Assembly (NCBI RefSeq): GCF_041380235.1
Contig: NZ_JBGIYY010000004.1
Location: forward strand, 237,918-301,917
DNA length: 64,000 nt
Direction of reading: 5' to 3'
Source: Glaciecola sp041380235
Lineage (GTDB): Bacteria; Pseudomonadota; Gammaproteobacteria; Enterobacterales; Alteromonadaceae
Shown here: piece by piece, positions 1 through 9,800 of the stretch
How positions within the stretch are numbered: the stretch's first letter is position 1
Layout: each line of letters begins with the position of its first letter
The notes under the pieces: model-generated
The model's database searches: none
What the model saw: only the letters and a program-made list of their open reading frames with translations
Told to the model about the DNA's origin: nothing
Position numbers and translations under genes: made by a program

Positions 1-862
1 AGGAACTAATCTTAAAATTCTTGCGGAGCGCGGTGTAGAGTTGTTTTTTACCCAAGTATTTCGGGATAGCTTCTTTCACGCAGACATGCATCCAGGTAAC
101 ATTTTCGTTTCTTACGAACATCCCGAGGATCCTAAGTATATCGGCATTGATTACGGTATCGTAGGTACCTTAAATAAAGAAGATAAGCGATATTTAGCCG
201 AAAATTTTATTGCGTTTTTTAATCGAGACTATCGCAAAGTTGCGCAACTCCATGTCGATTCTGGGTGGGTGCCGGCGAACATTAATGTAGATGATTTTGA
301 AATGGGTATTCGGACAGTATGTGAGCCCATCTTTCAAAAGCCGCTTGCCGATATTTCATTCGGTAATGTGCTAATGCAACTATTCAATACTGCCCGTAGA
401 TTTGATATGACGGTTCAGCCGCAGTTAGTGCTGCTGCAAAAAACACTCCTATACGTAGAAGGCTTAGGACGGCAGTTGTATCCTCAACTTGATCTCTGGA
501 AAACTGCTAAACCCTTTCTTGAGAATTGGATGAAAGATCAAATTGGGCCTAAGGCTATGTTCAATCAAATTAAAGAAAATCTACCGTTTTGGTCTGAAAA
601 GCTGCCTGAAATGCCAGACTTAATATATGACACCATGCGGCAAGTAAAACTACTGCCGCGCCAACTCGAAAAGCAACACAAAGAAGAGTTAGCGCAACGT
701 GCACGAATTCAGCAGGCTCGAATTAATGGTCATTTAGCCATCGTATTTAGTGTTGGGACCTTAGCTGCGCACTTGCTCGGTCAGCATCATCTGTATAGTC
801 TAGGATTAGGGCTTATTGCTGTTGTGGCTTGGTACCGTTCGTTCAAGCTACTTTCAGAGTAG
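1..862 (+). CDS. ubiB: UbiB, ubiquinone biosynthesis kinase-like protein (5' end outside window)
   Basis: This is the 3' portion of ubiB. The reading frame is already open at base 2 and has no start in the window, so the gene is cut by the window edge. UbiB is an ABC1/UbiB atypical kinase-like ATPase of the inner membrane that supports aerobic ubiquinone synthesis. Visible are the family motif FFHADMHPGN, the metal-binding region IGIDYGIVGTLNKEDKRYL, and a hydrophobic C-terminus (HLAIVFSVGTLAAHLLG and LGLGLIAVVAW) that fits the two terminal transmembrane helices. Similarity to the E. coli protein is very high along the whole visible part. It converges on ppx, with only 11 bases between the two stops. 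Confidence 0.96.
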   Translation, partial: GTNLKILAERGVELFFTQVFRDSFFHADMHPGNIFVSYEHPEDPKYIGIDYGIVGTLNKEDKRYLAENFIAFFNRDYRKVAQLHVDSGWVPANINVDDFEMGIRTVCEPIFQKPLADISFGNVLMQLFNTARRFDMTVQPQLVLLQKTLLYVEGLGRQLYPQLDLWKTAKPFLENWMKDQIGPKAMFNQIKENLPFWSEKLPEMPDLIYDTMRQVKLLPRQLEKQHKEELAQRARIQQARINGHLAIVFSVGTLAAHLLGQHHLYSLGLGLIAVVAWYRSFKLLSE

Positions 863-873
863 ACATTAGTCAA

Positions 874-2382
874 CTACTCGATAAGCAATTGCCAACCTGC
901 TTTATGTTGTAGCCAGCATTCGTGTACTAATTCGGTATGGATCAGCGGATGGGCAAGCTTCATATTTTTAATGAATGATAAGTGCCACACTCCCTTATCG
1001 TCAATAGTTAGGTCAAGCTCTGGCACGGCATCGTCTTTTCTTCGATTGACTAAAATCACGCTAATACGCAATATACGCACGGCGTTTATCAACATTTCTT
1101 GCAAGGCTAGTTTGTAATTTGTGAGCACTGATAAATCAATTTCTTGCCTGTGCATTCTGACTAAATCAGTGATCATCATGCGCTGCAGAGAGGTGAAACC
1201 GGTGAGTTCAACGTGACTTAATATATATGCGCCATGCTCATGATAAGCTTTGAATCCGATGTGCAGACCTAGTTCATGCAATGCAGCAGCGGTAGCGGTA
1301 ATGACTTCAGTATCAAAGTCACAAAACGTTGTTTGTTTGCACATTTGCCGACAAAGCTTAGCGGCCACATTTTTTGCTCTACGGCTATGAGCAGGATCGA
1401 TATGAAAACGAGAAACTAGTTGGTTGATCCCTTGCTCTCGGCGATCGCTCTTTTGATAATTTTCGAGCATGCCATAGAGAATACCTTCGCGAAGTGCGCC
1501 TCCTGAAATTTGCATATTTTCAATCTGGAGTGTTTCAAACAGTGCGATTAATATGGCTAATCCACTTGGAAAAATAGCCTGTCTTGCCGGTACTAAACCT
1601 TCGATATTAAGTTTTCCAAGATGTTTTGCTGCAATACATTGATGCATTAGGTTATGCAAATAGCTCAAACGAATGGCATCATTTATGCCTTGTTTAACTA
1701 ATATACCAGTGACTGCTTGAGGCGTGCCAGAGGCCCCTAGGCATTGCTCCCAATCAAAACACAAAAAGGTATCTCGGTGGGCCTCAATCTCACTCTTTGC
1801 TTGGTCAATAGCGCCCTCAAAACCGCGGATAGTAATTTCGCCGTCGGCAAAATACCGCTCCATATAGGTGACACAGCCCATATTTAAGCTGGTTAAATAT
1901 ACTGGCTGCAGATCACGCCCTATAATAACTTCAGTGCTCGCGCCGCCGATATCTATGACCAATGAATTGCCTTGGTTTGCAGAGGTATAAGCGACGCCCA
2001 AATATATTTGTTTGGCTTCTTCTTCGCCGCTTATAATAGAGACTTTGTGATTAAGAATCGTTTCTGCAGGGGCGATGAAATCAGCGACGTTGCGTGCTAA
2101 GCGCAAGGTTGCCGTTGCTACGATTTTGATGTTTTTGGGTGGAATGTCCTGTAACTTTTCGGCGAAATTTCGCAGGCAGTTAAGGCCGCGCTCAATGCTT
2201 TCCTTACTTAAGTGATTGTCTTCATCGAGCCCTGCAGCCAGTCTTACTTTTTGTTTGTTTTTACTGACAATTTGCACGCTGCCAGACAGCACGCGCACAA
2301 TTACCATGTGAAAACTATTTGAACCTAAATCAACAGCGGCATAATACTCATCTTGTATTGCCGGTAATTGAAATTCGCCCAT
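874..2382 (-). CDS. ppx: Exopolyphosphatase (Ppx/GppA family)
   Basis: 502 aa, the usual length for the family. It belongs to the ASKHA-fold Ppx/GppA phosphatases, which remove terminal phosphate from polyphosphate or convert pppGpp to ppGpp. The N-terminal phosphate loop AAVDLGSNSFHMVIV and the second loop VIDIGGASTEVI are both present, followed by the C-terminal HD-like helical domain (LHELGLHIGFKAYHEHGAYIL). The ATG at 2382 starts the protein just before the first conserved loop. Downstream of rhlB on the same strand with a 27-bp gap, so probably co-transcribed with it. Ppx and GppA are hard to separate by sequence; the length and the rhlB neighbour lean towards Ppx. Confidence 0.9.
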   Translation of the reverse strand: MGEFQLPAIQDEYYAAVDLGSNSFHMVIVRVLSGSVQIVSKNKQKVRLAAGLDEDNHLSKESIERGLNCLRNFAEKLQDIPPKNIKIVATATLRLARNVADFIAPAETILNHKVSIISGEEEAKQIYLGVAYTSANQGNSLVIDIGGASTEVIIGRDLQPVYLTSLNMGCVTYMERYFADGEITIRGFEGAIDQAKSEIEAHRDTFLCFDWEQCLGASGTPQAVTGILVKQGINDAIRLSYLHNLMHQCIAAKHLGKLNIEGLVPARQAIFPSGLAILIALFETLQIENMQISGGALREGILYGMLENYQKSDRREQGINQLVSRFHIDPAHSRRAKNVAAKLCRQMCKQTTFCDFDTEVITATAAALHELGLHIGFKAYHEHGAYILSHVELTGFTSLQRMMITDLVRMHRQEIDLSVLTNYKLALQEMLINAVRILRISVILVNRRKDDAVPELDLTIDDKGVWHLSFIKNMKLAHPLIHTELVHECWLQHKAGWQLLIE

Positions 2383-2409
2383 ATATACTGCTCTACTATA
2401 TCTTAATGT

Positions 2410-3711
2410 TTACGCCTGAGGCTTTCTTGGCGCACGACGACGTGGAGCGTCTTTGCGTGGGCCTCTCGTATTTCGCGCTCCCCCTTTGCCACCTGTTGGT
2501 CTGCCGCGCGGACTGCGTGGTTTCATTTTGGGTGGTCTAACATCTTCTAACAGAAACAAAGGGTTATAATCGGTTACGGGTACATCATGTCCAATGTATA
2601 GCTCAATCGCAGTTAAGTTTTGTGCATATTTTTCACAAGCAAAACTAATTGCTTTCCCGAGTTCACCAGCTCTGCCAGTTCGACCGATACGATGCACGTA
2701 ATCTTCAGCATCGTCGGGTAAGTCGTAGTTAAATACGTGGGTGACTTTGTCGATGTGTAAACCGCGAGCGGCGACGTCGGTAGCAACTAAAATATCCAAG
2801 TTGCCGTTGGTAAAGTCTTCCAAAATACTTAAACGTTTCTTTTGCTGTACGTCACCGCTTAACAAACCGACTCGATGTCCGTCACCTTCCAACCAGCCTG
2901 CAATCCATTCGCAGTCATGTTTAGTGTTGGCAAACACAATCGCTTTATCAGGCCATTCTTCTTCCATAAGCGTTAACAGCAACACCGGCTTGTCTTCGTT
3001 AGATGGATAGAACAGCTCTTCGCTAATGCGTGAGTTCGTTTTAGTGTCAGGTGTAGATTCGACGCTAATTGGATTGTTCATGTGTTCGTAGGCAAGTTCC
3101 TGCACGCGATAGCTCAGCGTTGCAGAAAACAACATGTTTAATCGTTCGCTTGGCGGAGGCATGCGCCTAAACAAATAGCGGATGTCTTTTATAAAGCCTA
3201 AATCGAACATACGGTCGGCTTCATCAAGCACGGCTACTTGGATGTTTTCAAGGCTATATACGTCTTGCTTGTAATAGTCGATGATGCGACCACAAGTGCC
3301 TATTAGAATATCGACGCCGGCGGTAAGGGTATCGCGTTGACTTTCGTAACCTTCGCCCCCATATACCACTCCAACTGATAATTCAGTATGTTTACTGAGC
3401 AGTTTGGCGTCATTGTATATCTGCACCGCCAATTCTCGAGTAGGCGCCATAATGATGGCCTTTGGGCCATTTTTTGCGTTCTCTTTAGGATTGCTCAGAA
3501 TATAATGGAATGTAGCGACCAAGAAGGCGATGGTTTTACCCGTGCCTGTTTGCGCTTGACCTGCAACATCTTTTTGTTCCAGCAATAGCGGCAAACTCAT
3601 GTCTTGTATCGGCGTACATTGAGTAAGTTTAGCTTCATCCAATGCCTTAAGTACTAAGGGGTGGATCGGAAGCGTTGAAAATAACGTATTGGTTAAATGT
3701 GTAGTTGGCAT
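2410..3711 (-). CDS. rhlB: ATP-dependent RNA helicase RhlB
   Basis: 433 aa DEAD-box helicase. Motifs in order: Q-motif region TQCTPIQ (30-36), Walker A AQTGTGKT (53-60), Ia PTRELA (90-95), DEAD (163-166), SAT in LFSATLS, and the C-terminal HRIGRTGR. The tail is rich in Arg, Gly, Lys and Pro. RhlB is the helicase of the RNA degradosome in gammaproteobacteria and unwinds RNA for RNase E/PNPase. It is divergent from trxA, and rho follows trxA. The rhlB / trxA-rho arrangement is conserved in enterobacteria, which supports RhlB over other DEAD-box paralogues. Confidence 0.93.
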   Translation of the reverse strand: MPTTHLTNTLFSTLPIHPLVLKALDEAKLTQCTPIQDMSLPLLLEQKDVAGQAQTGTGKTIAFLVATFHYILSNPKENAKNGPKAIIMAPTRELAVQIYNDAKLLSKHTELSVGVVYGGEGYESQRDTLTAGVDILIGTCGRIIDYYKQDVYSLENIQVAVLDEADRMFDLGFIKDIRYLFRRMPPPSERLNMLFSATLSYRVQELAYEHMNNPISVESTPDTKTNSRISEELFYPSNEDKPVLLLTLMEEEWPDKAIVFANTKHDCEWIAGWLEGDGHRVGLLSGDVQQKKRLSILEDFTNGNLDILVATDVAARGLHIDKVTHVFNYDLPDDAEDYVHRIGRTGRAGELGKAISFACEKYAQNLTAIELYIGHDVPVTDYNPLFLLEDVRPPKMKPRSPRGRPTGGKGGARNTRGPRKDAPRRRAPRKPQA

Positions 3712-3810
3712 AGCTTATAGCTTATCATTGCTTGCATTGAAAACCGGTTCTATATAACACTAGTAGGCAAATCTGAATAAGTCAGACAACATCCTAACTT
3801 GGAGAAAAGA

Positions 3811-4137
3811 ATGAGCGACAAAATTATCGCATTAAGTGACGACAAATTCGAAGCCGATGTAATCAAAGCATCTGGTCCTGTTTTAGTTGATTTTTGGGCA
3901 GAATGGTGCGGCCCGTGTAAGATGATCGCTCCCATCTTAGAGGAGATCGCGATCGAGTACGAAGGCAAGGTAACAGTTGCTAAGCTGAATGTCGATGAAA
4001 ATAGTGAAGCACCACCTAGATATGGTATTCGCGGTATCCCAACCTTGCTATTATTTAAAGATGGTGCAGTGGCAGGAACCAAAGTGGGTGCCCTGTCGAA
4101 AACCCAATTGAAAGAATTCTTAGACGAACACATTTAA
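3811..4137 (+). CDS. trxA: Thioredoxin 1
   Basis: 108 aa. The cytoplasmic disulfide reductase has the active site WCGPCK with Cys33 and Cys36 and the cis-Pro loop RGIPTLLLF. The ATG at 3811 is chosen because a GGAG Shine-Dalgarno sits 6 bases upstream; an in-frame TTG at 3799 lies before that site and would add four residues not seen in the family. SEAPPRYGIRG replaces the more common P-x-TAPKYGIRG, a small variation. Divergent from rhlB and followed by a terminator before rho. Confidence 0.97.
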   Translation: MSDKIIALSDDKFEADVIKASGPVLVDFWAEWCGPCKMIAPILEEIAIEYEGKVTVAKLNVDENSEAPPRYGIRGIPTLLLFKDGAVAGTKVGALSKTQLKEFLDEHI

Positions 4138-4166
4138 GCCATTTGATAAATGCGATGGTGTAATTA

Positions 4167-4209
4167 AGCCAATCTGTATGCCCTGAGGCGCACATATTGG
4201 CTTTTTTTT
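4167..4209 (+). terminator. Rho-independent terminator after trxA
   Basis: AGCCAAT (4167-4173) pairs with ATTGGCT (4196-4202), with a further CGC/GCG-type pairing possible inside, followed by a run of eight T. It lies 30 bases past the trxA stop, so it should separate trxA from rho. Confidence 0.8.
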
Positions 4210-4456
4210 AAACTTTTTTATTAATTCATTGGTAAAACTGGACGATAAGTTATTTAGGTGCTACCTTTACAACACTCACCAAGTGTAATCGCTTCGCCTT
4301 AGGGCAATTCAAACTAAAAAATATGTATGATGTAAGCCATCAAGCAAATATGTGCGACCTGACCGACGGTTTCGATTACTCAATATCAATTTAACTAAAC
4401 TTCTTACAAGCAGAATATATTCCGTTTGCCTTTAATAAACTCAAAGACCCTCCAAC
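4210..4456 (+). other. Untranslated leader and promoter region of rho
   Basis: About 250 bp between the trxA terminator and the rho start. No gene is supported. A 23-codon frame starting with ATG at 4323 has no ribosome-binding site. In E. coli the rho leader mediates autogenous attenuation, and the long leader here fits that role, but I see no specific element that proves it. Confidence 0.4.
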
Positions 4457-5722
4457 ATGAATTTAACCGAATTAAAAGAAAAACCCATTAGTGAACTAGT
4501 CTCCCTAGCTGAATCAATGGGCTTAGAAAACTTAGCACGCGCACGCAAACAAGATATTATCTTCTCTATCCTTAAATCTCATGCCAAAGGTGGCGAAGAC
4601 ATTTTTGGCGATGGCGCTTTAGAAATTTTGCAGGATGGCTTTGGGTTTTTGCGCTCTAGCGACTCTTCATACCTTGCCGGTCCTGACGATATTTATGTTT
4701 CACCTAGCCAAATCAGGCGCTTTAATCTTCGCACGGGTGATACGATATCCGGTAAAATCCGTCCACCAAAAGACAGTGAGCGTTATTTCGCCCTGTTAAA
4801 GATAAACGAAGTTAATTTTGACCGCCCAGAAAATTCTCGCAATAAAATACTTTTTGAAAACCTGACCCCTCTGCATGCAAATGAACGCTTGCGCATGCAA
4901 AGAGGTAACGGCAGTACAGAAGATATTACGGCCCGTGTGTTGGACCTTGCTTCTCCTATTGGACGGGGCCAGCGTGGATTAATTGTGGCACCGCCAAAAG
5001 CGGGTAAAACCTTATTGCTACAAAACATCGCCCAATCAATAGCAGCCAATCACCCTGAGTGCCAACTCATGGTTTTGCTGATTGATGAGCGTCCAGAAGA
5101 AGTTACCGAAATGCAACGCTTGGTTCAGGGTGAAGTGATTGCTTCGACCTTTGATGAGCCGGCTAGTCGTCATGTACAGGTGGCCGAAATGGTCATTGAA
5201 AAAGCTAAGCGATTAGTTGAACATAAAAAAGACGTAGTGATTTTACTCGATTCTATTACGCGTTTAGCGCGAGCATACAACACCGTTATTCCATCATCAG
5301 GCAAAGTATTGACCGGTGGTGTAGATGCAAATGCACTGCATAAGCCGAAGCGCTTCTTTGGTGCCGCACGTAATGTTGAAGAAGGCGGAAGTTTAACGAT
5401 CATCGCAACCGCGTTGATTGATACTGGCTCTAAGATGGATGAAGTGATTTATGAAGAGTTTAAGGGCACGGGTAACATGGAATTGCACCTTAACCGTAAA
5501 ATTGCTGAAAAGCGGGTATTCCCAGCCATCGATATTAATCGTAGCGGAACACGTCGCGAGGAGCTTCTTACCACTCAAGATGAACTACAAAAAATGTGGA
5601 TCTTGCGCAAAATAGTGCATGACATGTCTGAAGTCGATGCTATTGAATTTTTAATCAGCCGCTTGTCTATGACTAAAACAAACGATGAGTTCTTTGATTC
5701 GATGAAGCGCCAAAAAGGCTAA
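4457..5722 (+). CDS. rho: Transcription termination factor Rho
   Basis: 421 aa, against 419 in E. coli. Rho is a hexameric RNA-dependent ATPase that ends transcription at unstructured C-rich RNA. N-terminal Rho_N helices MNLTELKEKPISELV, the cold-shock-like RNA-binding domain with DGFGFLR (60-66), Walker A APPKAGKT (178-185), Walker B in VVILLDSITRLARAYN, and the Q/R loops are all present. It has its own upstream region after the trxA terminator and ends at a strong hairpin. Nothing unusual in the protein. Confidence 0.98.
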   Translation: MNLTELKEKPISELVSLAESMGLENLARARKQDIIFSILKSHAKGGEDIFGDGALEILQDGFGFLRSSDSSYLAGPDDIYVSPSQIRRFNLRTGDTISGKIRPPKDSERYFALLKINEVNFDRPENSRNKILFENLTPLHANERLRMQRGNGSTEDITARVLDLASPIGRGQRGLIVAPPKAGKTLLLQNIAQSIAANHPECQLMVLLIDERPEEVTEMQRLVQGEVIASTFDEPASRHVQVAEMVIEKAKRLVEHKKDVVILLDSITRLARAYNTVIPSSGKVLTGGVDANALHKPKRFFGAARNVEEGGSLTIIATALIDTGSKMDEVIYEEFKGTGNMELHLNRKIAEKRVFPAIDINRSGTRREELLTTQDELQKMWILRKIVHDMSEVDAIEFLISRLSMTKTNDEFFDSMKRQKG

Positions 5723-5759
5723 TTTACTCGTAAAGAAAACTAACCTTATCATCCTCAAA

Positions 5760-5792
5760 GCCTATGAACCTTTTAGTTCATGGGCTTTTTTA
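5760..5792 (+). terminator. Rho-independent terminator after rho
   Basis: GCCTATGAAC (5760-5769) pairs with GTTCATGGGC (5776-5785) with one T-G wobble, then TTTTTTATT. The T-run reaches the stop codon of the convergent beta-propeller gene. Confidence 0.88.
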
Positions 5793-6866
5793 TTGGACGC
5801 TATTGCTTGTAGTAAGCGGCAGAATACCTATGCCATTTGAATGCAGAGACCCAAGGTACAAAGAGCCATTGTGCTCATACGCCGAAGTTACCGTAGTATA
5901 GCTATCTGGGGATTGATAGTTGGCCACTACGTTGCCATATAGGTCAAAACCTAATACAAAGCCATATGAGCTACTGGGTTCAAACCATTCTAAAGGAAAC
6001 GCCCCCATGATGCGGCGCACTGCGGGGTAAGCCGCTAGGCTTTCGACCCGCCAGTCACGCAGACTTACCATTCCGACCCAAAACCGATCGGTACCATTGA
6101 AGCTAAGATTATCAGGCATAGCCGGGAGATTATTGGCGAATACTTTAGTCTGGCCTTTGTTTGTTCCGCTTAACTGAAATTTTAATATTCGAGATTTGCC
6201 AGTTTCGGCGACTAATAAATATTCATCATTTGGTCCCAGTGTAATGCCGTTGGCAAAAAACAAATTACTCATTAGTTGCGTGGTTTTGCCGCTTGTTGGT
6301 GAGTATTTAAAAACACCACCGGTGGCGGTGCCTTCAATAAAATCGTAGATGTAACCATTTAAATCATACCGAGCACTGGCATTAGAAAAATAGATATCGC
6401 CATTGGCGGCAATTTCATGGTGGTCAATGAGCAGCAAAGGACTGCCGCCATATTCTTTAACTAAAACAGTAATCTCACCTTCTGGCGTAATAGAGAGCAG
6501 GCCTTTCACTGGATCAGATACAATAAGATTACCCAAAGCATCGAGTCTAACGCCAAGTGGCCGTCCACCAGTATTGGCGATTACTTTTAGATCATTTGGG
6601 CTGTGCATGGGAAATGCGACTACATCGCCGTTGTTAAGGCCGGTATAGACGATCCCATCAGAACTGACAAACACATCTTCTGGGCCGGCGAGAGCATTCG
6701 GGTTGACGACTCTGACATCATCGAGAGTCGTATTTTTCATGAACATGTTCTTCAGGCCGGCATTTGCATCGGGTTGCCAAGATATTGGTCGCACAGGTGA
6801 GATAGCATAGAGCACGCCGAAGGCGATAATCAATAAAACTGCCGCTGCAATAAGGGTGTTCTTCAT
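5790..6866 (-). CDS. SMP-30/gluconolactonase/strictosidine-synthase-like beta-propeller protein
   Basis: 358 aa with an N-terminal hydrophobic segment (LIAAAVLLIIAFGVLYAI) that acts as a membrane anchor or uncleaved signal, so the propeller should be periplasmic. Repeated blades are visible: NALAGPEDVFVSSDGIVYTG, GGRPLGVRLDALGNLIVSD, FFANGITLGPNDEYLLVAE and LPAMPDNLSFNGTDRFWVGM. This is the pattern of calcium-dependent six-bladed lactonases/arylesterases. The substrate cannot be read from sequence. An AGGAAT ribosome site precedes ATG 6866. It follows the tricorn-like protease gene by 11 bases, so the two are almost certainly co-transcribed. Confidence 0.75.
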   Translation of the reverse strand: MKNTLIAAAVLLIIAFGVLYAISPVRPISWQPDANAGLKNMFMKNTTLDDVRVVNPNALAGPEDVFVSSDGIVYTGLNNGDVVAFPMHSPNDLKVIANTGGRPLGVRLDALGNLIVSDPVKGLLSITPEGEITVLVKEYGGSPLLLIDHHEIAANGDIYFSNASARYDLNGYIYDFIEGTATGGVFKYSPTSGKTTQLMSNLFFANGITLGPNDEYLLVAETGKSRILKFQLSGTNKGQTKVFANNLPAMPDNLSFNGTDRFWVGMVSLRDWRVESLAAYPAVRRIMGAFPLEWFEPSSSYGFVLGFDLYGNVVANYQSPDSYTTVTSAYEHNGSLYLGSLHSNGIGILPLTTSNSVQ

Positions 6867-6877
6867 TCGTATTCCTG

Positions 6878-9800
6878 TTATTTAATATCGTGAGCGGGTG
6901 TTTCGACTGATGGAAACGGTAAAGCTTTATAGTCGTTTACTGGCTCAGACACCAGTTTGTTTTGTAAGTACTCGATTGCAGCCATAAGCTGAGCATCTTC
7001 ACCATTAAAAGTAGCACTCGGTAAATTGGTAACTTCGATATCTGGACTGATACCTCTGCCTTCGGTGATCCAGCGTCCATCCATGGCATATACAGGAAAT
7101 TCAGCAACTCTAGCAATACCGCCATCGACTACTCGATTACCGCCGCTGAGCCAAACACCAGCGCCGGCGGTTTGTTTGCCGATTACTGTGCCGAGATCAA
7201 GGGCTCGAATGCCTGCGGTAAATGTTTCGCCATCTGAATAGGTAAATTGGTCGGCTAACACAACTAAATGACCTCTGAAGGCTTGCTGCATATTCGTTGA
7301 TTTTCCGCCATCAGTTGATTGCCAAAAGGACCATGCCCTGCGCATAAGTTTTTCAATAATTACGCTGTCGATATTCCCACCGCGATTGCGTCTAACATCA
7401 ATAATCAGCCCCGGTTTTTCATATTGAGCATAAAATTCTCGCGCGAAACTGGCGATATCATTTGCACCCATGGCATATAGATGAAGATAGCCAATATCAC
7501 TGTTTATCTGTATTACCTTATTGAGATTAGTAATCACCCAGTCTTGATAACGATATCGAGCTTCTGTTTGATAGCTGGCGGGCACCACAATTGTTTGATG
7601 GGATTTGCGTCCACGTTTTAGGTCTAACAGCACTTGAGCGCCAGCGCTATTTAGCAGAGCACTATGAAGTTCCGCGGTATTTTTTATGCTTTTACCGTTG
7701 ATGGCAGTGATAATATCGCCGTTTTGAGCATTTACGCCGGGCATAGCAAGCGGCGGTGCTTGGCTAAGTTGTTCTCTATCAAACTGATATATTCGCGCAA
7801 TTTTAACGCCGTTTTTATCGTCTAGATAAGCAGCACCTAAAGAGGCGGGTGCCGGCGCATTCATATCATTACTAATATCCCCACCGCGGACTTGTGAATG
7901 CAGAGCGTTTAATTCACCCATCATTTGTTCAAAAATATCGTTGAGTTCGTGCCTAGCGCTTACTCTGCTGAGCAGTGGCATATATTTTTGTTTACTGGCC
8001 TGCCAGTCGATACCGCGCATATTGGCATCAAACAAAGAATCACGATGCATTAGCCAGGCGTCTTTAAAGATTTGCTGCCATTCATCCTCTGGCGTAATGG
8101 CAAGCGACCAATTTGTCAGTTTTACCGAGACATCATCGGTGTCATCTGGAAATGAAGCGCTGGCCGGGATTACAAATAGCTTAGCGTTTTCGTCGGTTCC
8201 TTTTTGAACTAACAGCTGTTTACCATCTCCAGATATCGCTATGTTATTGACACCACCTGTAACATTTTTGAGCTTGTTACCAAAGCCAAACTCAATAGCT
8301 TTTAAATCACTGCTGCGTGAGTCATCGCGCTCTAATAAAAATAAATGAGATTCGGTAGCGATCAAGTTTTGATAGTTTCCACTCGGAGCATCGACTTGCC
8401 AGAGGCGGGTTTCGATGTTCTCAAAATCAATTTTTGCTGGCGTGTCATTTTCGTCCGCATCATCAGCAATTGGCGTATCTAGCTCGTTAGGCGCAGCAAA
8501 TGGAAACGAAGAGTTTGTGCCTAAGGAAATTGCAAAAATTTGTCCGCGTTTATCTAACATTTGCCCCATGTTTCGGTCTCCCCAAGGAGAGCCAGGTGTT
8601 GGCGTAAAGCTCCTATCCGACAAGAAATATAGCCATTGGGAGTTACTTGAAAACGTTGGAGAATAAGCGTGATATTTTGTTGATGTTAAGAGTTTGTTTT
8701 TGCCGCTTTTGATATCTCGCAAATAAATTTGAGCGCGCTCACTGGTACGTGCCTGATACGCGAAACTTAAAAATTGGCTGTCTGGCGAAAAAACAAGGTC
8801 GGTAATACTATTTTGCGCCTTAGCATCCATGATGAGTCTATTTTTTCCGCTTGATAAATCGAGTAAAAATACCTTGCCTGACTTATCTGTATGAGCAAGA
8901 AGTTCGCCACTCGGCGACAGCCACAGTCCGGTTCGCAAAATGCTACCGTCGTCAGTGAGCTGTTTTGGTGTGTCTTTGCCCCGACCATCGAACTGCCAAA
9001 TTTCATACTCTCCCGACACATCACTGATGGCGTAAATGTGTTTACCATCTTTGCTCAGAATTCCATGACGACTGCGGGATGTTGGATCGGTAGTAATATT
9101 CATCAATCGAGTGGTATCAGTATGCGCAACTGCGATACGTCCTCTGGCCGTTAGCACGACCTTTTTACCATTGTGACCTATGCTGATGTTTTCGAGATAT
9201 TCTAAGGGATTGTTTATATAATGTGTGCGCAACAAAGTATTGTCTGACTGCAGCAAAATAGAGTAAGTGCTCACTTCATCGGTAGCGAGGTGTAGTTGCT
9301 TTAGGTCAGCGCCATGTTGAAAGACAATGCTGTTGTTTGATACAGATGGCGAGCGCACGGCCCAGTCAGTAAAGTTGGTATGTTGGCGAAAATCATCGCC
9401 GTTCTTATTCATTGACCATATATTGTCCAAACCAGATTGGTTACTGACAAAAAACAAACGGTCTTGGTAGAGCATCGGATAGCTGACTGAGCCAGAATGT
9501 GTGACGCTTAAGTGCCTTGCTTCTCGTTTGCTAGCTAAATCATATGACCATAATTCACCGCTTGCACCACCGCGGTATTGATTGGCGTTATCGCTCGAAA
9601 TCTGTAAACCAAATTGAATAAAAAACACGGTACTGCCATCTTCAGAGATAGTGCCCTGCACGGCATCTGAAAGCGGTAATGTACTGGTATTAAGGTCGCT
9701 AAGATTTAGAGTTTTTAGTTCATAACTGTTGTGCATGCCGGTTGCCGACATTGTGCTGTACAACAAAGTAGTATTATCCACCCAGCCGAGCAGTTTACTT

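Noticed and set aside
4323..4394. A 23-codon leader peptide before rho
   Set aside because: No ribosome-binding site and no known counterpart; a frame of this length in AT-rich DNA is expected by chance.
8891..9154. Long open frames antisense to the tricorn-like and other large genes
   Set aside because: They have no homology, no ribosome sites and lie entirely opposite well-supported genes, so they are shadow frames.
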